Shown: in pieces, positions 1 through 6,508 of the stretch | Layout: the number at the start of each line of letters is the position of its first letter | Numbering within the stretch: position 1 is the first letter of the stretch | Source: Gammaproteobacteria bacterium | Lineage (GTDB): Bacteria > Pseudomonadota > Gammaproteobacteria > Steroidobacterales > Steroidobacteraceae | Direction of reading: 5' to 3' | Length of the DNA: 7,917 bases | Assembly (NCBI GenBank): GCA_027451085.1 | Contig: DAIDKA010000101.1 | Location: 1-7,917 of the forward strand | Position numbers and translations under genes: made by a program | Notes under the pieces: model-generated | Told to the model about the DNA's origin: nothing | Databases searched by the model: none | What the model saw: the letters and a program-made list of their open reading frames with translations, nothing else

Positions 1-894
1 GGCTTCATGCACTGGAACCGGCCCATCCTGACCGACTCGGGCGGCTTCCAGGTGTTCAGCCTGGCCGAGCTGCGCAAGATCAGCGAGGAGGGTGTGAAGT
101 TCCGTTCGCCGCTGGACGGCAGCGCAGTGTTCCTGACTCCGGAGGGCTCCATGGACATGCAGCGCTCGCTGCGCTCGGACATCGCCATGGCGTTCGACGA
201 CTGCACGCCGTATCCGGCCACGGAACAGCAGGCGCGTGATTCGATGGAGCGCTCCATGCGCTGGGCTGCGCGCGGGCATGCCCACTATTATCGCCAGGCG
301 GATGGTCGCCAGGCGGATGGCCGGGACGAGCCCCCGGGCGGACTGTTCGGCATCGTCCAGGGCGGCATGCACATGCCGCTGCGCCTGGCCTCACTGGAGC
401 AGTTGCTCAAGCTGGATTTTCCCGGACTTGCGGTCGGGGGGCTGGCCGTGGGCGAGCCGCTGGAGGAGCGCCTGCGGGTGCTGGAAGGGGTGGTGCCGCA
501 CATGCCGGCGGACAAGCCCCGCTACCTCATGGGAGTCGGCTTTCCGGACGACATCGTGGCCGGGGTCGCGCGCGGCATCGACATGTTCGACTGCGTCATC
601 CCCACGCGCCATGCCCGCAACGGCCACCTGTTCACCTCTCAGGGGGTGATCAACATCCGCAATGCCGTCCATGCCCAGGACCTCGGGCCGGTGGACCCGG
701 CCTGTGCCTGCTACACCTGCCGCAACTACAGCCGGTCCTACCTGCGCCACCTGGACCGCTGCGATGAAATCCTGGGGTGTCGCCTCAACACCATACATAA
801 CCTGTACTTCTACCTGGAGCTGATGCGTTCCATCCGCGCGGCCCTGGCGACGGGCGCCTTCGAGGCCTTCGCTGCGGCTTATCCGAAGCGCTAG
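1..894 (+). CDS. tgt: Queuine/preQ1 tRNA-guanine transglycosylase, C-terminal part (5' end outside window)
   Basis: The enzyme swaps guanine-34 in the anticodon of GUN tRNAs (Asp, Asn, His, Tyr) for the queuosine precursor preQ1. The reading frame is open from base 1. Aligned with E. coli Tgt, about 77 N-terminal residues are missing, so the Met at 7 is internal. The active-site motif TDSGGFQ is at the start (Asp codon 34-36). FDDCTPYP carries the base-recognition Asp. The Asp nucleophile lies in MFDCVIPTR (codon 589-591). The zinc site is CxCxxC (Cys codons 703, 709, 718) plus His in LNTIHN (codon 796). Between RWA and LFGIVQGG the protein is about 10 residues longer than E. coli, partly through a tandem RQADG repeat (292-321). 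The C-terminus is shorter than in E. coli. In many proteobacteria tgt precedes yajC-secDF, as here. Identification is very secure; only the 5' end is unknown. Confidence 0.97.
   Translation, partial: GFMHWNRPILTDSGGFQVFSLAELRKISEEGVKFRSPLDGSAVFLTPEGSMDMQRSLRSDIAMAFDDCTPYPATEQQARDSMERSMRWAARGHAHYYRQADGRQADGRDEPPGGLFGIVQGGMHMPLRLASLEQLLKLDFPGLAVGGLAVGEPLEERLRVLEGVVPHMPADKPRYLMGVGFPDDIVAGVARGIDMFDCVIPTRHARNGHLFTSQGVINIRNAVHAQDLGPVDPACACYTCRNYSRSYLRHLDRCDEILGCRLNTIHNLYFYLELMRSIRAALATGAFEAFAAAYPKR
292..321 (+). repeat. In-frame 15-bp tandem duplication inside tgt
   Basis: Two adjacent 15-base units (292-306 and 307-321) are identical except for the last base (t versus c). Each encodes Arg-Gln-Ala-Asp-Gly. 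The repeat keeps the frame and falls in a segment that is variable in length between Tgt proteins, away from the catalytic and zinc-binding residues. It looks like a slippage-type duplication tolerated in a surface loop. This is read directly from the sequence. Confidence 0.9.
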
Positions 895-923
895 CGCGCT
901 GAAGACCACGCGTTTCAGCGCGC
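894..923 (+). terminator. Hairpin just after tgt, terminator-like but without a U-tract
   Basis: A perfect 10-bp inverted repeat (894-903 with 914-923) encloses a 10-nt loop and begins at the last base of the tgt stop codon. No run of T follows, so it is not a textbook intrinsic terminator. A second, weaker stem (about 932-938 with 943-949, including two G-U pairs, tetraloop cagg) ends in TTTG shortly downstream. The two together could attenuate or end tgt transcription or protect its 3' end. The function is inferred. Confidence 0.4.
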
Positions 924-972
924 GTGCAGCAAGGGCCGCAGGCGGCTTTGTGCCAGAAGGCCGGGAGCGGTA

Positions 973-981
973 TGGCATAAT
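973..981 (+). promoter_or_regulatory. Extended -10 promoter upstream of yajC-secDF
   Basis: The sequence TGG-CATAAT matches the extended -10 consensus TGnTATAAT with one mismatch in the hexamer (976-981). Transcription would start near 988, giving a leader of about 70 nt before yajC. No good -35 lies at 16-18 bp; the nearest TTG-containing hexamer (948-953) is 22 bp away, which is usual for extended -10 promoters. The -10 overlaps an 11-bp near-palindrome (ggcat-a-atgcc, 974-984) that could bind a dimeric regulator or simply be the promoter itself. This would let yajC-secD-secF be expressed independently of tgt. Confidence 0.5.
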
Positions 982-1021
982 GCCGCCCCCCTCGGGGTTG
1001 GCCGAGGTGGCCGGCCGGGGC

Positions 1022-1033
1022 AGGGACGTCCCT
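1022..1033. promoter_or_regulatory. 12-bp perfect palindrome in the yajC leader
   Basis: AGGGACGTCCCT is a perfect palindrome 25-36 nt before the yajC ATG, downstream of the predicted transcription start. A second inverted repeat, cctcgg/ccgagg (990-995 with 1002-1007, 6-nt loop), lies between it and the promoter. These may fold in the leader RNA or mark a DNA-binding site. No known regulator is recognised. Confidence 0.3.
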
Positions 1034-1057
1034 ACAAAGATCTAACGGTAGACCTCA

Positions 1058-1393
1058 ATGAATGCACTGATTCCCGACGCGCTGGCCCAGTCGACCGGCG
1101 CCGCCCAGAGCCCCACGCAGCAGTTCTTCCCCGTCATCATGATGGCGGTGTTCGTTGCGATCTTCTATTTCCTGCTGATCCGGCCGCAGCAGAAGAAGCA
1201 GAAGGATCACCAGAACATGGTGTCGCGGCTGTCCTGCGGTGACGAGGTTGTGACGGCCGGCGGCGTGCTGGGCCGTGTCACCGATGTGGGCGAGAACTTC
1301 GTGACCATCGAGATCGCCGACGGCGTGCGCGTGAAGGTGCAGAAGGGCCAGATCACCCAGCTGATGCCCAAGGGCACCGTGAAGAGCGGCTGA
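1058..1393 (+). CDS. yajC: Sec translocon accessory subunit YajC
   Basis: A small inner-membrane protein that associates with SecD-SecF. Its 111 residues match E. coli YajC (110) in length and layout. A short periplasmic N-terminus is followed by one membrane helix (about residues 23-41), then the family motif RPQQKKQKDH at 42-51, and a cytoplasmic domain with GDEVVTAGGVLGRV and a C-terminal LMPKGTVK. The start at 1058 gives the expected N-terminus. The Shine-Dalgarno sequence is weak (ggtaga-like, about 1048). The stop is one base before the secD start, indicating a co-transcribed, probably translationally coupled pair. The exact biochemical role of YajC is not settled in the family, and it is dispensable in E. 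coli. Confidence 0.97.
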   Translation: MNALIPDALAQSTGAAQSPTQQFFPVIMMAVFVAIFYFLLIRPQQKKQKDHQNMVSRLSCGDEVVTAGGVLGRVTDVGENFVTIEIADGVRVKVQKGQITQLMPKGTVKSG

Positions 1394-1394
1394 C

Positions 1395-3263
1395 ATGCTG
1401 GAATATCCGCGCTGGAAATACATCCTGATCGTGGTCGTTCTGGCGCTGGGGGTGCTGCTGGCGCTGCCCAACGTGTTCGGCGACGACCCGGCCCTGCAGG
1501 TGGCGACCAAGAACCATAACCCGGTGGGCCCTGATGCACTGCCGGGCATCGAGGCTTACCTCAAGCAACAGAACATCGCCTACAGCAACGCGTATGTCGA
1601 CGACGGCCGGGTGATGGTGCGCTTCCCGAGCACCACCGAGCAGTTCAAGGCCCGCGATGCCGTCAACGACAAGTTCCAGGACCAGTACATCACCGCGCTG
1701 TCGTTCGCTCCGCGCACCCCCGCCTTCATGCGCGCGATGGGCCTGAAGCCGATGCGCCTGGGGCTGGACCTGCGGGGTGGCCTGAACCTGCTGTACCAGG
1801 TGGACACCCAGAGCGCGGTGTCGCAGCTGCTGGACAGCTATGCGCAGGACCTGCGCCGGGCGCTGACCCAGGCGAACATCCAGTTCACGGACGTCACCGT
1901 GGTGGCGGTCGACGGCAGTGTGCAGAACGGCCTGCGCCTGACGCTGCCCGCGGGCGCCAGTCTCGACGCCGCCCGCGCCGTGGCCAGCAAGACACTGCCG
2001 GACCTGAAGCTGGCCCCGGTCACCGTGGCGACGGGTGCGGCGCTGCAGGGAACGCTGACTCCGGCGCAGATCCGGGATCGCCAGGACTACGCCATCCAGC
2101 AGAACCTCATCACGCTGCGCAACCGCGTCAATGAGCTGGGCGTGGCTGAACCCATCGTGCAGCGCCAGGGTCTGGACCGCATCAACGTGCAGCTGCCGGG
2201 CGTGCAGAACTCGGCCGAGGTCAAGGACATCCTGGGCAAGGTCGCCACCCTGGAGTTCCGCCTGGACGCGACCAACGGCAATGCCTATGACGTCGCGGAG
2301 CATGGCAACGCGCCCATCGGCACCAAGCTCTACTACACCCGCGACGGCCAGCCGCTGCTGCTCAAGCGCGAGGTCATCGCCACCGGCGACGAACTCACCA
2401 GTGCCAATGCCACCACCGGCCAGGACGGCCCGGTGGTCAACATCCGGCTTGATTCGCGCGCCGGCGACCGCATGCTGGCGGCCACCCGCGCCAACCTCGG
2501 CCGCCCCATGGCCGTGGTGTACATCGAGAAGCGCCGCGAGACGCGCGAGGTCGACGGCAGGAAGGTCACGAAGGACATCACGGACGAGAAAGTCATCAAC
2601 AACGCCACCATCAACGGCGTGTTCAGCAACTCGTTCATGATCTCCGGCATGACCTCCGGGGAGTCGCGCGACCTTGCGCTGCTGCTGCGCGCAGGTTCGC
2701 TGTCCGTGCCGATCTATCCGGTGGACGAGCGCACCATCGGCCCGAGCCTGGGCAAGGAGAACATCCAGCGCGGCGTCACTGCCCTGATCGTCGGCATGTC
2801 CGCGGTGTTCGCCTTCATGGTCATCTACTACAAGGTGTTCGGGTTCGTTGCCGACATGGTGCTGCTGGCGAACGTGGTGCTGCTGACGGCGCTGTATTCG
2901 CTATTCGGCGGCGTGCTGTCGCTGCCCGGCATCGCCGGCATCATCCTCACCGTCGGCATCGCGGTGGATGCGAACGTGCTGATCTACGAGCGCATCCGCG
3001 AGGAGCTGCGCAACGGGGTCTCGCCCCAGGCCGCCATCCGTGCCGGCTTCGACAAGGCGTTCTCAGCCATCGCTGATTCCAATGTCACCACGCTGATCGC
3101 CGGCATCGTGCTGTGGGTGCTCGGCACCGGCGCAATCCGCGGCTTCGCGGTGGTGCTGACGCTCGGCATCCTGACGTCCATGTTCACCTCGCTGATGGGC
3201 AGCCGGGCCCTGATCACCCTGATGTACGGTGGCCGCCGCAAGCCAGCCCGGCTTGCCATCTGA
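1395..3263 (+). CDS. secD: Protein translocase subunit SecD
   Basis: SecD works with SecF in the inner membrane to pull translocating proteins into the periplasm using the proton-motive force. At 622 residues it is close to E. coli SecD (615). The first membrane helix spans about residues 8-26 (after the WKY motif). LGLDLRGG is at 122-129, followed by the large periplasmic P1 region with NLITLRNRVNELGVAEP. The signature ERTIGPSLG is at 445-453, and five C-terminal helices follow. The conserved transmembrane Asp, in VDANVLIYERIREE, is residue 525 (equivalent to E. coli D519). The ATG lies one base after the yajC stop, with a weak GAAGAG-like ribosome site inside the end of yajC. No truncation or missing motif is seen. 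Confidence 0.98.
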   Translation: MLEYPRWKYILIVVVLALGVLLALPNVFGDDPALQVATKNHNPVGPDALPGIEAYLKQQNIAYSNAYVDDGRVMVRFPSTTEQFKARDAVNDKFQDQYITALSFAPRTPAFMRAMGLKPMRLGLDLRGGLNLLYQVDTQSAVSQLLDSYAQDLRRALTQANIQFTDVTVVAVDGSVQNGLRLTLPAGASLDAARAVASKTLPDLKLAPVTVATGAALQGTLTPAQIRDRQDYAIQQNLITLRNRVNELGVAEPIVQRQGLDRINVQLPGVQNSAEVKDILGKVATLEFRLDATNGNAYDVAEHGNAPIGTKLYYTRDGQPLLLKREVIATGDELTSANATTGQDGPVVNIRLDSRAGDRMLAATRANLGRPMAVVYIEKRRETREVDGRKVTKDITDEKVINNATINGVFSNSFMISGMTSGESRDLALLLRAGSLSVPIYPVDERTIGPSLGKENIQRGVTALIVGMSAVFAFMVIYYKVFGFVADMVLLANVVLLTALYSLFGGVLSLPGIAGIILTVGIAVDANVLIYERIREELRNGVSPQAAIRAGFDKAFSAIADSNVTTLIAGIVLWVLGTGAIRGFAVVLTLGILTSMFTSLMGSRALITLMYGGRRKPARLAI

Positions 3264-3283
3264 CGGGCCTCAGGCAACCCCTC

Positions 3284-3288
3284 AAGGA
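3284..3288 (+). promoter_or_regulatory. Ribosome binding site that sets the secF start
   Basis: AAGGA lies 6 nt before the ATG at 3295. It is the clearest Shine-Dalgarno sequence in the window and favours this start over the in-frame ATG at 3229. Confidence 0.75.
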
Positions 3289-3294
3289 ACGCAC

Positions 3295-4230
3295 ATGGAA
3301 TTTTTCCACAAGCCCACCAGCTTCCCGTTCATGGCCACCCGCAAGGTGTGGTACGGCCTGTCCATCCTGCTGATGGTCGCCTCGGTGGCCTCCTTCGCCA
3401 CCCGCGGCCTGAACCTTGCCATCGACTTCACCGGCGGCGTGAACATCTCGGCCAGCTTCCCCCAGGCGGCCAACCTGGATGCGGTGCGCACGGCACTGAC
3501 GCGTGCGGGCTACAAGGACCCGGAGGTGCTGAGCTACGGCACTTCCCGGGACGTCTCCATCCGTCTGCCGCCGCAGGGGCGCCTGGACGCCACGGCCATC
3601 CAGGCCCGGGTCGAGCCGATCCTCAAGAGCGTTGATGCGGGCGTGACCATGCAGCAGCCCGATGTCGTGGGACCACAGGTGGGCGGTGAACTGCGGCGCA
3701 GCGCCGTGTGGGCGTTGCTGTTCACTCTGCTCGGCATCGCCATCTACATCGCTTTGCGCTTCCACACCTGGCGCCTGTCCCTCGGCGCCATCCTCGCAGT
3801 CATCCATGACCCGGTGCTGGTGCTGGGCATCTTCTCGGTGACCCAGACTTCCTTCGACCTGCCGTCGGTGGCCGCAATCCTGGCGGTGATCGGCTATTCA
3901 CTGAACGACACCGTGGTGGTGTTCGACCGCATCCGCGAGCGTTTCCATGTGAGCCGCCGCCTGGCTTCGGCGCTGGTGCTGGACCAGTCCATCAACCAGA
4001 CCCTGTCGCGCACCATCATGACCAAGGTCGTGACGGCGATCGTGGTGGTGGCGCTGCTGTTCCTGGGGGGACCCGCACTGCGTGGCTTCTCCGAGGCGCT
4101 GCTGATCGGCATCATCGCCGGCACGTATTCCTCGATCTACATCTCCAGTTCCATCGCCCTGGACTGCGGGCTGACCGCCGAGCACCTGTTCCCGACGGTG
4201 AAGAAGTCGGCGCTGGACGCGATGCCTTAG
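3295..4230 (+). CDS. secF: Protein translocase subunit SecF
   Basis: SecF is the partner of SecD in the proton-driven translocation motor. The 311-residue protein (E. coli 323) has an N-terminal helix near residues 18-36, the family motif IDFTGG at 43-48, a periplasmic domain to about 135, and five further helices. The proton-path Asp is in GYSLNDTVVVFDRIRE (Asp205, with Asp211 beyond). I place the start at ATG 3295 because AAGGA (3284-3288) lies 6 nt upstream and MEFF resembles other SecF N-termini. An in-frame ATG at 3229 would overlap secD by 35 nt and add 22 unconserved residues. The helix after NQTLSRTIMT reads KVVTAIVV where most SecF proteins have SGTTL, a local divergence. The 31-nt gap after secD indicates one operon. 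Confidence 0.96.
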   Translation: MEFFHKPTSFPFMATRKVWYGLSILLMVASVASFATRGLNLAIDFTGGVNISASFPQAANLDAVRTALTRAGYKDPEVLSYGTSRDVSIRLPPQGRLDATAIQARVEPILKSVDAGVTMQQPDVVGPQVGGELRRSAVWALLFTLLGIAIYIALRFHTWRLSLGAILAVIHDPVLVLGIFSVTQTSFDLPSVAAILAVIGYSLNDTVVVFDRIRERFHVSRRLASALVLDQSINQTLSRTIMTKVVTAIVVVALLFLGGPALRGFSEALLIGIIAGTYSSIYISSSIALDCGLTAEHLFPTVKKSALDAMP

Positions 4231-4255
4231 GTTCCCGCAGGTAAGGCGGGGCGCG

Positions 4256-4984
4256 ATGCAGGCACTGCTTCAAACCCTGGCGCACCCCCAGGCCTGGGTG
4301 GGATTACTGACGCTCGCGCTGATGGAAATCGTCCTCGGCGTCGACAACGTCATCTTCCTGACCATCCTGGTGGCCAAGCTGCCGGCCGCGCAGCAGCGGC
4401 TGGCGCGAATCACCGGCCTGGGCCTGGCCATGGGCACGCGCATCGCGCTGCTGGGTTCCATTTTCTGGCTGACCGGGCTGACGGCGCCCTTGGTCACGGT
4501 GGCGGGATGCCCGCTGTCCGGGCGCGACCTGGTGCTGCTGGCCGGTGGCCTGTTCCTGCTGGGCAAGAGCGTGGTGGAAATCCACCATGAGCTGGAGGGT
4601 GCCGCCAGGGGCCCCGGACCGCGGGTGCCGGCGGGCTTCCTGATCACCGTCATCCAGATCGCGCTCATCGACGTCGTGTTCTCGCTGGACTCGGTGTTCG
4701 TGGCGGTGGGCCTGTCCAGCCAGCTGGCCGTCATGGTGACGGCGATCGTTGCCGCGTTGCTGGTGATGATGTGGGCGGCGGGCCACGTGGGCGCGTTCAT
4801 CGACCGGCATCCGACGCTGAAGATGCTGGCGCTGTCGTTCCTGATCCTGATCGGCGCCACGTTGGTGTGCGAGGCGCTGCACTACGAGGTGCCGAAGAAG
4901 TACCTGTATTTTGCGATGGGCTTTGCGGTGGCGGTGGAGCTGATCAACATGCGCCTGCGGACCCTCAAGGCACGCAGACGCTAG
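4256..4984 (+). CDS. TerC-family integral membrane protein (YgdQ-like), probable metal-ion transporter
   Basis: This 242-residue protein of about seven membrane helices aligns along its whole length with E. coli YgdQ. Both halves carry the TerC signature: EIVLGVDNVIF (Glu24, Asp30, Asn31) and DVVFSLDSVFVA (Asp139, Asp145). These acidic intramembrane residues are the presumed metal-binding sites. HPTLKMLALSFLILIG and VPKKYLYFAMGF are also family segments. Other TerC proteins (E. coli Alx, B. subtilis MeeF/MeeY) export Mn(II); the MeeF/MeeY pair has been linked to metal loading of Sec-exported enzymes. There is no direct evidence here for the ion carried, and YgdQ itself is little studied. It starts 25 nt after secF with only a weak AAGG ribosome site (4243-4246), so it probably shares the secDF transcript. 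The short gap leaves no room for a yybP-ykoY Mn riboswitch directly upstream. Tellurite resistance is not implied by the name. Confidence 0.9.
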   Translation: MQALLQTLAHPQAWVGLLTLALMEIVLGVDNVIFLTILVAKLPAAQQRLARITGLGLAMGTRIALLGSIFWLTGLTAPLVTVAGCPLSGRDLVLLAGGLFLLGKSVVEIHHELEGAARGPGPRVPAGFLITVIQIALIDVVFSLDSVFVAVGLSSQLAVMVTAIVAALLVMMWAAGHVGAFIDRHPTLKMLALSFLILIGATLVCEALHYEVPKKYLYFAMGFAVAVELINMRLRTLKARRR

Positions 4985-5023
4985 CCCGGCAAGACCGCGC
5001 TTCATGCCCGCGACAAGGAGCCG
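4985..5023. other. Convergent junction between terC-like gene and permease
   Basis: The 39 nt between two converging stop codons contain no GC stem followed by a T-tract on either strand. The only strong dyad nearby is at 5034-5053, inside the last codons of the permease. Transcripts from the two sides may therefore overlap. Confidence 0.5.
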
Positions 5024-6478
5024 TCAAGCCTCGCGCCGCAGCCGGCTGTGGCGGTAGCCGTAGGTGAAGTAGATCACCACGCCCAGGGCCGTCCAGACGA
5101 CGAGCCGCACCCAGGTGCCGGCCGGAAGGAAGCTGACCATCAGCAGGCAGATGGCAAGTCCTGCGAGCGCCACCGGCCACACGGCGGGAACCCGGAACGG
5201 GCGCGGCAGGTCCGGGCGGGTCCGGCGCAGCACCAGCACGCCGATGCACACCACGATGAAGGCGATCAGCGTGCCGATGGACACCAGTTCCCCCAGCAGT
5301 CCGAGGGGCAGCAGCCCGCTGGCTGCTGCAGCCGTGAAGCCGGTGATCAGCGTGGCGATGTGCGGGGTGCGGAAGCGGGGGTGGACGCTGCCCAGGAATT
5401 GCGGCAGCAGCCCGTGGTTGGACATGGCCAGGAAGATGCGCGCCTGTGCCAGCATCTGCACCAGGATCACCGAGGTGAGGCCGGCGAGGGCCCCGATGAT
5501 CACCCAGATGCGCAACCAGTACAGCTGCGGATGCGCGGCCAGCGCCACGGCGACGGGCGCTGCGTCGTTGAGCTGCGGGTACGGCAGCAGGCCGGTCAGC
5601 ACGGTGGCCATGAGGATGTACAGCACGGTGCAGATCGCCAGGCCCCCGAGGATGCCGATGGGCATGTCGCGGCTGGGATTGCGCGCTTCCTGCGCGGTGG
5701 TGGAGACAGCGTCGAAGCCCACGTAGGCGAAGAAGATGATGCCCGAGGCGCGCAGCACGCCCGACCAGCCGAAGGCGCCGAAGGTGCCGGTGTTGGGCGG
5801 CACGAAGGGGTGCCAGTTGGCCGGGTTCACGTACGGGGCGCCGAAAGCGATGACCGCCAGCACGATGATCACCTTGATGGCGACGATGATGTTGTTGACC
5901 CAGGCCGATTGGCGGATGCCGACGTAGCAGATGCACATCATCACCAGCGCGATGAGCACCGCCGGCAGGTTGATCCAGGCGCCGGTGGCCGCGATGTGCG
6001 TTGTGTCGCCCACGGTGTTGAAGGGCGATGCGGTCAGTGCCTTGGGCAGGAAGCCGACGTGGAAGGTGTCCAGCAGCGCCATGAAGTACCGCGACCATCC
6101 CACGGCCACCGTGGCGGCGGCGAACAGGTATTCCAGCACCAGGTTCCAGCCCACGAACCAGGCGATGAATTCGCCCAAGGTGGCGTAGCTGTAGGCGTAG
6201 GCGCTGCCTGTGACGGGCACCAGCGAGGCGAACTCGGCATAGCACAGACCGGCGAAGAGGCAGCCCAGGCCTGCGACGATGAAGGACAGCACGATGGCCG
6301 GGCCTGCGTGGGTGGCGGCGACCGTGCCGGTGAGCACGAAAATGCCCGTGCCGATGGTGGCGCCGATGCCAAGGGAGGTGAGGGCGACGGGTCCCAGGGA
6401 GCGCTTGAGGCTGCTGCTGCCGTAGTCGTGCTGCAATTGCGCGACGGGCATGGTGGCGAAAATTCCGGGCTTTTCCAT
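5024..6478 (-). CDS. APC-superfamily amino acid permease (cationic amino acid transporter/YfnA-like)
   Basis: An inner-membrane amino-acid transporter of 484 residues with about 12 hydrophobic helices. The first helix contains the substrate-site glycine motif GIGATIGTGIFVLTG (37-51). The CAT-type hallmark FFAYVGFDAVSTTAQEARNPSRD spans 249-271. The later segments QARIFLAMSNHGLLP (345-359) and the stretch ending LPRPFRVP (424-431) are also typical. Substrate cannot be read from the sequence; CAT-type bacterial members handle various amino acids. The start at 6478 keeps the N-terminal segment seen in relatives, but no good Shine-Dalgarno sequence precedes it, and Met10 (6451) is an alternative with no better site. 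It lies 30 nt after suhB on the same strand, so it is probably co-transcribed, although no functional link with SuhB is evident. It converges on the terC-like gene. Confidence 0.93.
   Translation of the reverse strand: MEKPGIFATMPVAQLQHDYGSSSLKRSLGPVALTSLGIGATIGTGIFVLTGTVAATHAGPAIVLSFIVAGLGCLFAGLCYAEFASLVPVTGSAYAYSYATLGEFIAWFVGWNLVLEYLFAAATVAVGWSRYFMALLDTFHVGFLPKALTASPFNTVGDTTHIAATGAWINLPAVLIALVMMCICYVGIRQSAWVNNIIVAIKVIIVLAVIAFGAPYVNPANWHPFVPPNTGTFGAFGWSGVLRASGIIFFAYVGFDAVSTTAQEARNPSRDMPIGILGGLAICTVLYILMATVLTGLLPYPQLNDAAPVAVALAAHPQLYWLRIWVIIGALAGLTSVILVQMLAQARIFLAMSNHGLLPQFLGSVHPRFRTPHIATLITGFTAAAASGLLPLGLLGELVSIGTLIAFIVVCIGVLVLRRTRPDLPRPFRVPAVWPVALAGLAICLLMVSFLPAGTWVRLVVWTALGVVIYFTYGYRHSRLRREA
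5034..5053. repeat. 20-bp dyad with one mismatch at the 3' end of the permease gene
   Basis: The arms 5034-5043 and 5044-5053 are complementary except at 5038/5049. In plus-strand RNA that position is a G-U pair, giving an 8-bp stem (5034-5041 with 5046-5053) capped by a CCGG tetraloop. It lies about 50 nt beyond the terC-like stop and within the last permease codons. It could help end or stabilise the rightward transcript, but no U-tract follows, and it may just reflect GC-rich coding sequence. Confidence 0.35.
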
Positions 6479-6508
6479 GTCTGCTTGAGCTGGCCTTGTT
6501 CCGAGGTT

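Noticed and set aside
7..9. The ATG at 7 as the true tgt start.
   Set aside because: The frame is open upstream to base 1, and alignment shows about 77 residues missing, including the N-terminal part of the barrel; the gene starts outside the window.
1353..2303. A 316-codon minus-strand frame opposite yajC/secD.
   Set aside because: It lies antisense to conserved secD motifs and its composition is typical of a GC-rich shadow.
3229..3294. An earlier in-frame ATG for secF.
   Set aside because: It would overlap the end of secD, adds 22 unconserved residues and lacks the AAGGA site found before 3295.
4231..4255. A possible yybP-ykoY manganese riboswitch upstream of the terC-like gene.
   Set aside because: The gap is only 25 nt, far too short for that RNA, and no part of it is recognisable.
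4965..6245. A 426-codon minus-strand frame overlapping the permease in another frame.
   Set aside because: It is a shadow frame of the permease, extremely rich in Arg, His and Ala. The real frame holds all the APC motifs.
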